A DNA stretch of 64,000 nt from CAYTZH01 sp964442285 (lineage in GTDB: Bacteria; Myxococcota_A; UBA9160; JAFDET01): positions 17,103-81,102 of the forward strand of contig CAYTZH010000020.1 of NCBI GenBank assembly GCA_964442285.1. The letters are read 5' to 3'. The notes below the pieces were generated by a model, which did no database searches, was not told where the DNA came from, and worked only from the letters and a program-made list of their open reading frames with translations. The translations under genes and the position numbers were made by a program. Numbering within the stretch: position 1 is the stretch's first letter; each line of letters opens with the position of its first letter. This document shows positions 43,347-51,363 of the stretch, piece after piece.

Positions 43347-44558
43347 CTAGCCGTGGGCCGCCACCGCCTCCTCGAGCGACATCCCCTCCTCGATGCGGCG
43401 CTTGTTGCGGACCACGGCCGCCGGGCGGTTCCAGGCCAGCACCGCGGTCAGCTTCCCCGCCCTGCCGAACAGCGCCGCGAAGCGGCGCTCCTCGAGGCTG
43501 CCCTGGACGATGCGCATCTCGTCGTCGGGCCCGATCCGCCCGGCGAGCTGGATCTTGCGGTCGTACTGGTCCGACCAGAAGTAGGGCACGGGCGCGAAGG
43601 GCGCGACGGGCCCCTCGCCGGCGAGGAGCCGCGAGGCGGCGGCCTCCGCCTGCTCCACCGCGTGGGTCCAGTGCTCGATCCGGACCGGGGCGCCGAGCGT
43701 CCGGTGGTGCCAGCGCGCCACGTCACCCGCCGCCACCACCCCCGGCGCGGCGAGACAGGTCTCGTCGCACACGACCCCGTCGTCGAGCTGCAGCCCCGAG
43801 TCCGCGAGCCAGCCCACGGCCGGTCGCACGCCGATGCCCAGGACCACGACGTCCGCCGGCAGGCGCCGGCCGTCGGCGAGGCGCACCGCCTCCACCCCGG
43901 CCTCGCCCTCGAGGGCTTCGACCGATGCGCCGCAGTGCAGCTCGACGCCGTGGTCCCGATGCAGCGCGCCCACCAGCTCGCCCATGGCCCGGGGCAGCCG
44001 CTGCGCCAGGGGGAAGGGCAGGGCCTCCACCATGGCGACCTCGAGGCCCCGCTCGCGGCAGGTCGCGGCGACCTCGCCGCCGATGAAGCCCGCGCCGATC
44101 ACGACGACCCGGGGCGACCGCTCGAGCGCGCCGCGCAGGGCCAGGGCGTCGTCGAGGGTCCGGAGCACGTGGACCCCGGAACGCCCCTCGGTGTCGGGCA
44201 GCCGCACGGGGGTGCCGCCCGTGGCGATCACCAGGCCGTCGAAGGCAAGCGACGGCGGGCCGCCCGCACCCTCCAGGTGGACCTCCCGCGCCGCCAGGTC
44301 GAGTCCCGTGGCCCGGGTGCCCAGGTGCAGGTCGAGGGCCAGGTCCGCGTACTTGTCCGCGGGGCGCAGCAGGATCTGGTCGGGCGCCATGCGCCCGGCC
44401 AGCAGCTGCTTCGACAGCGGCGGGCGGTCGTAGGGCAGATGCGGCTCGGCGCCCACGAGGGCGAGCCGGCCCTCGTAGCCCAGCCGGCGCAGGGCCTCGG
44501 CGGCCCGCAGCCCGGCCAGGGAGGCCCCCACCACCACCACGGATTGCAGCGTGCCCAT
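43347..44558 (-). CDS. FAD/NAD(P)H-dependent ferredoxin reductase-like protein
   Basis: 403 aa. Two Rossmann folds: FAD loop VVVGASLAGLRAAE (about 8-21) and NAD(P) loop VVIGAGFIGGEVAA (about 151-164), plus PYDRPPLSK after the first fold and AAGDVARW near the C-terminus. This is the putidaredoxin/rubredoxin reductase family, which feeds electrons to P450s or dioxygenases through a ferredoxin. ATG 44558 lies 8 nt after the phoU stop, so the two are probably cotranscribed, which is unusual. No ferredoxin gene is in the window; the P450 at 13103 is one possible client. Confidence 0.9.
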   Translation of the reverse strand: MGTLQSVVVVGASLAGLRAAEALRRLGYEGRLALVGAEPHLPYDRPPLSKQLLAGRMAPDQILLRPADKYADLALDLHLGTRATGLDLAAREVHLEGAGGPPSLAFDGLVIATGGTPVRLPDTEGRSGVHVLRTLDDALALRGALERSPRVVVIGAGFIGGEVAATCRERGLEVAMVEALPFPLAQRLPRAMGELVGALHRDHGVELHCGASVEALEGEAGVEAVRLADGRRLPADVVVLGIGVRPAVGWLADSGLQLDDGVVCDETCLAAPGVVAAGDVARWHHRTLGAPVRIEHWTHAVEQAEAAASRLLAGEGPVAPFAPVPYFWSDQYDRKIQLAGRIGPDDEMRIVQGSLEERRFAALFGRAGKLTAVLAWNRPAAVVRNKRRIEEGMSLEEAVAAHG

Positions 44559-44566
44559 GCGTCCGC

Positions 44567-45241
44567 TCAGTGTCCGTGCCGGGCGAGCTTGGCCGCGTGG
44601 CGGACGATCTTCGCCTCGGCCAGGAAGATCACCTCTTCGGCGATGTTGGTGGCGTGGTCGCTGACCCGCTCCAGGTGCTTGGCGATGAGGATCAGGTCGA
44701 CCTCCTGGGCGGTGTACTCCGGATGGGAGCCCGCCTCGGCGATGGCGTCTCGAATCAGCGAGTCCTCCAGATCGTCTATCGCATCGTCGGCACCGAGGAC
44801 GCTGCGGGCCTTGTCCGCGTCGGTCTCGGAGAACGAGTCGAGGGCCTGGCGCAGGATCCGGCGGGTCTGGTCCGCGAGCTCCGCCAGCCGGGGCGGCGGT
44901 CGGACGGCCGGACGCTCCGCGAGGCGGGTGGCGCTCTTCGCGATGTTGCGCGCGAGGTCACCCACCCGCTCGAGGTCGGTGGCCATGGTGCGGATGGCGA
45001 GCACGCGGCGCAGATCGGCGGCGACGGGCGCCTGGAGGGCGAGGGCCTTGGTGACCTGCTCGTCGATGGTGACGTCGAGGCGGTCGATGGCGAGGTCGTC
45101 CTTCTGGACGGCCCGGGCCAGCTGCGCGTTGCGCTCCCAGACCGACCGCAGGGCCTTGGCGAGGATCGTCTCGGCAAGGCTCCCCATGCGCAGCAGGCTC
45201 TCTCGCAGCTCGCCCAGGAGCGGGTCGACCGTGCGCCTCAT
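44567..45241 (-). CDS. phoU: Phosphate uptake regulator PhoU
   Basis: 224 aa, the normal length, made of two three-helix PhoU bundles. Each half has the metal-binding E/DxxxD-type motif: TDLERVGDLARNIAK in the first and KHLERVSDHATNIAEE in the second. PhoU restrains PstSCAB and signals phosphate status to PhoR. It is transcribed away from pstSCAB, with the regulon promoter region and a repeat/gap tract (45242-45714) between; phoB-phoR lie on the far side of pstB. ATG 45241 begins the family-standard MRRTVDPLL; the frame is open upstream through the repeat but without family character. Confidence 0.95.
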   Translation of the reverse strand: MRRTVDPLLGELRESLLRMGSLAETILAKALRSVWERNAQLARAVQKDDLAIDRLDVTIDEQVTKALALQAPVAADLRRVLAIRTMATDLERVGDLARNIAKSATRLAERPAVRPPPRLAELADQTRRILRQALDSFSETDADKARSVLGADDAIDDLEDSLIRDAIAEAGSHPEYTAQEVDLILIAKHLERVSDHATNIAEEVIFLAEAKIVRHAAKLARHGH

Positions 45242-45276
45242 CGGCTCCTCGTGCTCCGCTTCGCGCCCCGCCCGAC

Positions 45277-45331
45277 CCCCGGGCGCAGATCCGCGAGAAT
45301 CCCCGGGCGCAGATCCGCAAGAGTCGCTGCA
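45277..45331. repeat. 55-bp repeat, left of the assembly gap
   Basis: Two 24-bp subunits (CCCCGGGCGCAGATCCGCGA plus GAAT, then the same with CAAGAGT) and a CGCTGCA tail. The identical 55 bp occurs at 45432-45486 directly right of the N run. Confidence 0.9.
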
Positions 45332-45431
45332 NNNNNNNNNNNNNNNNNNNNNNNNNNNNNNNNNNNNNNNNNNNNNNNNNNNNNNNNNNNNNNNNNNNNN
45401 NNNNNNNNNNNNNNNNNNNNNNNNNNNNNNN
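45332..45431. other. Assembly gap of exactly 100 N
   Basis: A round 100-N run is a scaffolding placeholder, so the true length is unknown. The flanks are the same 55-bp sequence, so the contigs broke in a tandem repeat, or the gap is artificial and the flanks are the same copy. Confidence 0.97.
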
Positions 45432-45486
45432 CCCCGGGCGCAGATCCGCGAGAATCCCCGGGCGCAGATCCGCAAGAGTCGCTGCA
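45432..45486. repeat. 55-bp repeat, right of the assembly gap
   Basis: Identical to 45277-45331, including both 24-bp subunits. Beyond it the sequence turns into the pstS promoter region. Confidence 0.9.
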
Positions 45487-45572
45487 AGGGTTCTACCGTG
45501 CGAAGGTTCCCCCCCCCCTGGGGCGGCGGCGCTGGAGCCCCGTGCAAAGTACCGCTAAACCTGCCGTCCTGT

Positions 45573-45588
45573 ATGACCGGTCCGTGAC
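45573..45588. promoter_or_regulatory. Pho-box-like direct repeat before pstS
   Basis: ATGAC (45573-45577) and GTGAC (45584-45588) are 11 bp apart, the half-site spacing of PhoB boxes (read as GTCAC...GTCAT on the other strand). More GTGAC/GTCAC copies follow at 45613, 45630 (inverted) and 45650. The position, before pstS and facing phoU, is right for PhoB control, though the match to the E. coli consensus is partial. Confidence 0.45.
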
Positions 45589-45714
45589 GGGAGCGAAACG
45601 GAACCACCACACGTGACTACCACATTCTCGTCACGCAAACGTCGCAACAGTGACGTGATCGCGACAATCCGCGAAACGATGCTCCGCCCCGCGCGGCGCA
45701 AGAGTGGGGGATCG

Positions 45715-46692
45715 ATGCGACGCCTGACTGCCTTCTCCGCGCTGGCCCTGGCCGCCCTCGTCCCGCTTCCGCGATCCGCCGCCGGCCAGCCGGTCCAGGT
45801 CGATCCCGCGATTCCCGCCTACCAGAAGATGAGCGGCGTCGCGGGCAACCTCAACTCGATCGGCTCCGACACCCTCAACAACCTGATGACGTTCTGGGCG
45901 GAGGGCTTCCGCAAGCAGTACCCGAACGTGCGCATCCAGATCGAGGGCAAGGGCTCCTCCACGGCGCCGCCGGCCCTGATCTCCGGGACGGCGCAGGTGG
46001 GCCCCATGAGCCGGCCCATGAAGGATACCGAGATCGACGAGTTCGAGCGGCGATTCGGCTACAAGCCGACGGAGATTCGCGCCGCGGTCGACGCCCTGGC
46101 CGTGTTCGTCCACAAGGACAACCCGCTGGAGAAGCTCACCCTGGCCCAGGTCGACGCCATGTTCTCGAAGACCCGGCGCTGCGGGGCCACCGCGCCCCTC
46201 GACCGCTGGGGCGATCTGGGTCTCGACGGCACCTGGAACGGCCGGCTGATCAGCCTCTACGGCCGCAACTCCGCCTCGGGGACCTACGGCTACTTCAAGA
46301 GCGAGGCGCTCTGCAAGGGCGACTTCCGGGACGAGGTGAAGGAGCAGCCGGGCTCGGCCTCGGTGGTGCAGGGCATCAACGAGGACGTGGCCGGGATCGG
46401 CTACAGCGGCATCGGCTACAGCACCTCGGGCGTCCGGGCCGTCGCGCTTGCCCGGGACACCGCCGGTCCCTACGGAACCACCCGCTCCGAGGACGTCTAC
46501 TCGGGGCGATATCCCCTCGCGCGCTTTCTGTACCTCTACATCAACAAGGTTCCGAACCAGTCCCTGGACCCGCTGGTTCGCGCCTTCATCCAGTTCGTGC
46601 TGTCGCGCGAGGGACAGCAGATCGTGGTGAAGGACGGCTATCTGCCGCTGCCGAAGGCGGTGGTCGACGCGGAGCTGGCCAAGCTGGAGTAG
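45715..46692 (+). CDS. pstS: Phosphate-binding periplasmic protein PstS
   Basis: 325 aa. Signal peptide (1-22, cleavage near SAAG), then the PstS-type binding protein: GSDTLNNLMTFWAEGF (first phosphate loop), KGSSTAPPALISGTAQVGPMSRPM (in parts, second loop with Ser/Thr ligands) and NSASGTYGYFK (third loop). There is no lipobox, so it is probably a soluble periplasmic protein. ATG 45715 was preferred over upstream starts at 45613 and 45679, which would add a long basic extension before the signal peptide and start within the Pho-box region. First gene of the pst operon; 9 nt to pstC. Confidence 0.92.
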   Translation: MRRLTAFSALALAALVPLPRSAAGQPVQVDPAIPAYQKMSGVAGNLNSIGSDTLNNLMTFWAEGFRKQYPNVRIQIEGKGSSTAPPALISGTAQVGPMSRPMKDTEIDEFERRFGYKPTEIRAAVDALAVFVHKDNPLEKLTLAQVDAMFSKTRRCGATAPLDRWGDLGLDGTWNGRLISLYGRNSASGTYGYFKSEALCKGDFRDEVKEQPGSASVVQGINEDVAGIGYSGIGYSTSGVRAVALARDTAGPYGTTRSEDVYSGRYPLARFLYLYINKVPNQSLDPLVRAFIQFVLSREGQQIVVKDGYLPLPKAVVDAELAKLE

Positions 46693-46701
46693 CGTGAGCG
46701 C

Positions 46702-48954
46702 GTGGCGACCCTCGATCCCCCCCTGAACGCCGAGACCCGCCGGCGCGCCGCGGCTGCGGCGGCGACGGCGACCCGGCGCGTCGTCCTGGAACGCCTCGCG
46801 AGCTGGGTGGTGATCGGCGGCGGGGTCGGCGTCATCGCCAGCATCCTGGGCATCCTGGCCTTCCTGGTGATCGAGGTGCTGCCCCTGATGGCCTCGCCCT
46901 CGGTGAGCGCCGCGCGCCGTGGCGCGCTGCCGGGGCCGCTGCCCGGCGCCGTGCTCGTCGACGAGCACCGGACCCACCTGGCGACCCTCGCGCCCGATGG
47001 CGTGGTCCGGGTGCTCTCCCTCGGCAGCGGCGACACCGTTCTGGAGCGCGACCTGGCGAGCGAGCTCGGTCTCGCCACGCCCCTCGCCCCGGTGCTGGCG
47101 GAGCCGGACGACGGCCGCATGCTCGCGGGCACCGCCGACGGAAGCGTCCTCGCCCTGCCGGTCCGCTTCGCCGTGAGCTTCGACGCACAGGACCGGGTGG
47201 TGACGCCCGAGCTCGGCGAGCCGCTTCGGGTGGACCTCGAGCCCGAGGGCGGCGCCGTGACCGCACTCGCCGCACGGGTGGAGGACGACCGCACGACCTT
47301 CGTGGCCCAGCAGGCCGCGGGGCCCGTCTCGCTGGTGCGCAGCGAGGTGACCACCCACATGTTCACCGGCGAGACCGAGACCCGGCTCGCGCGCGGGCGG
47401 CTCGAGACTCCCGCTCCCCTTTCCCAGGTGCTGCTGGACCGCGACCAGCGCAACCTCTACGGCGTGAGCGAGGACGGACGGCTGCTCTGGTGGCAGATCC
47501 AGGGCACCGCGGCGGGACCGCCCAAGCTGCTCTCCGAGGGCACCTCGGCGGTCACCACGGCGACCCTCCTGATCGGGGATCGCGGCCTGCTGGCCGGTCG
47601 CGAGGACGGCACGGTGAACGTCTGGGCCCAGGCCCTGCTCGAGGGGGGCGGCGGCATCGCGCCGCGACACCTGCGCGCGTTCCGTCGCCTGGACGCGCCC
47701 GTGGCGCTCCTGGCCGCGTCGGGGCGGGGGCGCAGCTTCCTCGCCCAGGACGCGGACGGCCGCCTCGGCCTCTTCTTCTCCACCTCCCACCGCACCCTCT
47801 GGCGCGGCCCGTCGCCGCTCGCGGACGCCCGCCTGCTGGCCTTCGCGCCCAAGGGTGACGCCGCCTTCCTGGTCGGGGAGTCCGGGTGGCAGGAGGTCGC
47901 GATCCGGAACGAGCATCCGGAGTCGTCCCTGGCGACGTTCTTCGGACGCATCTGGTACGAGGGCTACGAGCAGCCCGAGTTCGTGTGGCAGTCTACCGGC
48001 GGCACCGACGACTTCGAGCCCAAGCTCAGCCTCACGCCGCTGCTGTTCGGGACGCTCAAGGCCACCCTCTACTCCATGGCGCTGGCGATCCCCCTGGCCG
48101 TGCTCGCCGCGGTCTACGTCGCCCAGTTCACGCACCCGCGCCTGTCGCGCTGGATCAAGCCCACCATCGAGATCATGGCGTCGCTCCCGAGCGTCGTGCT
48201 CGGCTTCCTCGCCGGCCTCTGGCTCGCGCCCCGCCTGGAGGGCGCCTTCCCCGCGCTCGTGCTCATGATCGTCGGGCTGCCCTTCGTGTCGATCCTGGCC
48301 GGAGCCCTCTGGAACCGGCTTCCCCAGCGCTGGCGCGGTCGCTTTCCCGACGGCTGGGAGGTGGCCTGGTACGCCGTGGCCCTGGCCCTGGGCGCCGGGG
48401 CCTGCCTCTGGCTATCGCCGGCCCTGGAGAGCGCGGTCTTCGCGGGGGACTTCCCGCGCTGGCTCGGCAGCACGACCGGGCTCGACTACCAGCAGCGCAA
48501 CGCGATCGTGGTGGGGATCGCCATGGGCTTCGCCGTCATCCCCATCATCTTCGCCATCTCGGAGGACGCCCTCTCCAACGTCCCCCGGGATTTGGTGGCC
48601 GGCTCCCTGGCGCTCGGCGCCGACCGCTGGGAGACCGTGGTGAAGGTGGTGCTGCCCACCGCGAGCCCCGGCATCTTCTCGGCCATCATGGTGGGCTTCG
48701 GCCGGGCCATCGGCGAGACCATGATCGTGTTGATGGCCACCGGCAACACGCCGATCATGGACTGGAGCGCCTTCAACGGCTTCCGGACCCTCTCGGCCAA
48801 CATCGCCGTCGAGATTCCCGAGGCGCCCGTCGGAAGCACCCTCTACCGGACGCTCTTCGTCGCCGCCATCCTGCTCTTCGCCGTGACCTTCGCGGTCAAC
48901 ACCGCGGCCGAGCTCGTGCGCCAACGCCTGCGCAACAAGTACGCAAAACTGTGA
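46702..48954 (+). CDS. pstC: Phosphate ABC transporter permease PstC with large beta-propeller-like insertion
   Basis: 750 aa, more than twice the usual 300-340. TM1 (about 33-62) is followed by a periplasmic insertion of some 370 residues (70-440) made of repeated strand blades (HLATLAPDGVVRVLSLGSGDTVLERDL; GRMLAGTADGSVLALPV; NLYGVSEDGRLLWWQI, in parts), i.e. a WD40/PQQ-like propeller. The permease core with five more helices (440-740) includes the coupling loop SEDALSNVPRDLVAGSLALGADRWETV (in parts). Enlarged PstC proteins of this kind are known in marine gammaproteobacteria. GTG 46702; its stop overlaps pstA (TGATG). Confidence 0.9.
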   Translation: MATLDPPLNAETRRRAAAAAATATRRVVLERLASWVVIGGGVGVIASILGILAFLVIEVLPLMASPSVSAARRGALPGPLPGAVLVDEHRTHLATLAPDGVVRVLSLGSGDTVLERDLASELGLATPLAPVLAEPDDGRMLAGTADGSVLALPVRFAVSFDAQDRVVTPELGEPLRVDLEPEGGAVTALAARVEDDRTTFVAQQAAGPVSLVRSEVTTHMFTGETETRLARGRLETPAPLSQVLLDRDQRNLYGVSEDGRLLWWQIQGTAAGPPKLLSEGTSAVTTATLLIGDRGLLAGREDGTVNVWAQALLEGGGGIAPRHLRAFRRLDAPVALLAASGRGRSFLAQDADGRLGLFFSTSHRTLWRGPSPLADARLLAFAPKGDAAFLVGESGWQEVAIRNEHPESSLATFFGRIWYEGYEQPEFVWQSTGGTDDFEPKLSLTPLLFGTLKATLYSMALAIPLAVLAAVYVAQFTHPRLSRWIKPTIEIMASLPSVVLGFLAGLWLAPRLEGAFPALVLMIVGLPFVSILAGALWNRLPQRWRGRFPDGWEVAWYAVALALGAGACLWLSPALESAVFAGDFPRWLGSTTGLDYQQRNAIVVGIAMGFAVIPIIFAISEDALSNVPRDLVAGSLALGADRWETVVKVVLPTASPGIFSAIMVGFGRAIGETMIVLMATGNTPIMDWSAFNGFRTLSANIAVEIPEAPVGSTLYRTLFVAAILLFAVTFAVNTAAELVRQRLRNKYAKL

Positions 48955-50579
48955 TGGACGAGGTGCGCACCAGCCAGCGCCGCCGCCTCGTGAGCGACAC
49001 CCTGGTGTGGCTGAGCGGTGGCACCCTGGCGCTGAACCTCTTGCTGATCGTGGGGCTCCTGCTGCTCATCGCCGCGAACGGCCTCGGCTACTTCTGGCAG
49101 CAGCCCCTGGTGCTCCTGGCCCTCGAGGACGGGGGCGCGCTGCTGGGCGAGGTGCACGAGCGGGACCTGGACCCCCAGGGCGACGCCCGGCTGCGGCTGG
49201 AGACCGGCAACCGCGACGTCACCGGGCGCGACTTCGTCTGGATCTCCCAGGCGGACGTGCGCGAGGAGCGTTTTCCCGAGGACGCGGTGCTCCTGGAGCG
49301 CCTCGAGTGGGGCAACTTCCACGGCTTCCCGGCGGCCCTGGAGAAGGACGGGCAGCCCCTGGCGGAGGGCCGCGAGGCCGTCTGGGAGGCCCTGGGCCCC
49401 CTGGTCCGGGAGAAGCGCGCCCAGCGGGAGGAGCTGCGCGACCTCGAAGAGGGCGCGATCGGCGACGTGAACTACGCCATCGAGGGGCTGCGCCTGGAGC
49501 TGCGCGGCCTCGAGCTCGCCGACGCGGCCGGCGCCGAGACCGAGCGCCGCCGGGCCGAGATCGAGGCCGAGATGCAGGCCGAGGAGGCCCGCTACGAGAC
49601 GCTCCTGGAGGAGCTCACGGCGATGCGCCGGGCCTACGAGGCCGAGATGCTCGTGATGGAGACGGCCGACGGCCGGCGCCAGGCGATGCCCGTGGGCCAG
49701 GTGGTGCGCGCCGTCCAGCCCAACGCCCTCGGCAGCCTGGGCAAGCTCGGGCTCTATCTCTCCCGCCTGGGCGAGTTCCTCTGGGACGAGCCCCGGGAGT
49801 CGAACACCGAGGGCGGCATCTTTCCGGCCATCTTCGGCACGGTCATGATGGTCTTCCTGATGGCCCTGGCGGTGGTGCCCTTCGGCGTGCTCGCCGCGGT
49901 GTACCTGCGGGAGTACGCCCGGGAGGGCGTCCTGGTGCGCCTGGTCCGGATCGCCGTCAACAACCTGGCCGGCGTCCCCTCCATCGTCTTCGGCGTCTTC
50001 GGGCTCGGCTTCTTCGTCTACCTGATCGGCGGCTCGATCGACGAGCTCTTCTATCCCGAGGCGCTCCCCACGCCCACCTTCGGCACCGGCGGGATCCTCT
50101 GGGCCAGCCTGACCCTGGCCCTGCTCACCGTCCCGGTGGTCATCGTGGCCACGGAGGAGGGCCTGGCGGCGGTGCCCCGCAGCGTTCGGGACGGCTCCCG
50201 CGCCCTGGGCGCCACCAAGTTCGAAACCATCTGGAGGGTCGTGATCCCGTCCGCGGCGCCCGGTATCCTCACGGGGCTCATCCTCGCCATGGCACGGGCA
50301 GCCGGCGAGGTGGCGCCGCTGATGATCGTGGGCATGGTCAAGCTGGCGCCGAGCCTGCCCGTGGATGGCCGGTTCCCCTTCGTGCACTTCGAGCGCAAGT
50401 TCATGCACCTGGGCTTCCACATCTACGACGTGGGCTTCCAGAGCCCGAACGTGGAGGCGGTCAAGCCGCTGGTGTTCGCCACGGCGCTGCTGCTGGTCCT
50501 GGTGGTGCTGGCGACCAACATCGCGGCCATCGTGATCCGCAACCGGCTGCGGAAGAAGTACGCCGTGAGTAGCATCTGA
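48954..50579 (+). CDS. pstA: Phosphate ABC transporter permease PstA with coiled-coil insertion
   Basis: 541 aa against a usual 280-300. TM1 (about 20-44) is followed by a periplasmic insertion (46-285) whose second half (about 140-225) is strongly charged and heptad-like (KRAQREELRDLEE, RRRAEIEAEMQAEEARYETLLEELTAMRRAYEAEM, in parts), a probable coiled coil. The permease core (289-535) has the coupling loop EEGLAAVPRSVRDGSRALGATKFETIW (in parts). ATG 48954 shares a base with the pstC stop. The coiled coil may pack on the PstC propeller to form an outer assembly. Enlarged PstA and PstC occur together, so the insertions probably co-evolved. Confidence 0.9.
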   Translation: MDEVRTSQRRRLVSDTLVWLSGGTLALNLLLIVGLLLLIAANGLGYFWQQPLVLLALEDGGALLGEVHERDLDPQGDARLRLETGNRDVTGRDFVWISQADVREERFPEDAVLLERLEWGNFHGFPAALEKDGQPLAEGREAVWEALGPLVREKRAQREELRDLEEGAIGDVNYAIEGLRLELRGLELADAAGAETERRRAEIEAEMQAEEARYETLLEELTAMRRAYEAEMLVMETADGRRQAMPVGQVVRAVQPNALGSLGKLGLYLSRLGEFLWDEPRESNTEGGIFPAIFGTVMMVFLMALAVVPFGVLAAVYLREYAREGVLVRLVRIAVNNLAGVPSIVFGVFGLGFFVYLIGGSIDELFYPEALPTPTFGTGGILWASLTLALLTVPVVIVATEEGLAAVPRSVRDGSRALGATKFETIWRVVIPSAAPGILTGLILAMARAAGEVAPLMIVGMVKLAPSLPVDGRFPFVHFERKFMHLGFHIYDVGFQSPNVEAVKPLVFATALLLVLVVLATNIAAIVIRNRLRKKYAVSSI

Positions 50580-50589
50580 CAGGAGCTGC

Positions 50590-51363
50590 ATGAAGGCGCC
50601 CGAGATCGAGAAGCCCGTCCTGAGCGTCGAGAACCTGAACCTCTGGTACGGGTCCAAGCAGGCGCTCGTGAAGGTTGGCATGGAGATCCCCGAGCGACAG
50701 ATCACGGCCTTCATCGGCCCCTCGGGCTGCGGCAAGTCGACCCTCCTGCGCTGCTTCAACCGCCTGAACGACATGCTCGACGAGGTGCGGATCGAGGGCG
50801 ACATCCACTTCGCCGGCACCAGCATCTACGATCCCGAGCGCGACGTGAACGCCCTGCGCAAGCAGATCGGCATGGTGTTCCAGAAGCCGAACCCGTTCCC
50901 GAAGTCGATCTACGACAACGTGGCCTACGGCCCGCGCATCCACGGCGTCCGCGGGCGCAACGACCTGGACGAGATCGTGCAGCGCAGCCTGAAGGGCGCC
51001 GCCCTCTGGGAGGAGGTGAAGGACCGCATGGACGACAGCGCCCTGGGCCTGTCGGGCGGTCAGCAGCAGCGGCTCTGCATCGCCCGCGCCATCGCCGTCG
51101 AGCCGGAGGTCATCCTGCTCGACGAGCCCTGCTCGGCCCTCGACCCCCTGGCCACCAGCAAGATCGAAGAGCTGATGCAGGACCTGAAGCAGCAGTACAC
51201 GATCGTGATCGTGACCCACAACATGCAGCAGGCGGCGCGCTCCTCGGACTACACCGCCTTCATGTACCTGGGCGAGCTGATCGAGTACGGCCTCACCGAC
51301 GAGCTCTTCGTGAAGCCCCAGGACGCCAAGACCGAGGCCTACATCACCGGCCGCTTCGGCTAG
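50590..51363 (+). CDS. pstB: Phosphate ABC transporter ATPase PstB
   Basis: 257 aa, normal length. Walker A GPSGCGKST (43-51), Q-loop VFQKPNPFP (96-104), signature LSGGQQQR (154-161) and Walker B VILLDEP (174-180) are all intact; CSALDP follows the catalytic Glu. It powers phosphate import through PstCA. ATG 50590 has AGGAG 6 nt upstream, 10 nt after pstA. Its TAG stop shares CTAG 51360-51363 with the convergent phoR gene. Confidence 0.97.
   Translation: MKAPEIEKPVLSVENLNLWYGSKQALVKVGMEIPERQITAFIGPSGCGKSTLLRCFNRLNDMLDEVRIEGDIHFAGTSIYDPERDVNALRKQIGMVFQKPNPFPKSIYDNVAYGPRIHGVRGRNDLDEIVQRSLKGAALWEEVKDRMDDSALGLSGGQQQRLCIARAIAVEPEVILLDEPCSALDPLATSKIEELMQDLKQQYTIVIVTHNMQQAARSSDYTAFMYLGELIEYGLTDELFVKPQDAKTEAYITGRFG

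Noticed and set aside
45243..45612. Coding frames running through the N gap
   Set aside because: They cross 100 unknown bases and a tandem repeat; nothing in them resembles a protein beyond phoU itself.
45613..45714. Upstream ATG 45613 or 45679 as start of pstS
   Set aside because: They would place 12-34 basic residues before a normal signal peptide and start within the Pho-box-like region; ATG 45715 gives a standard leader.
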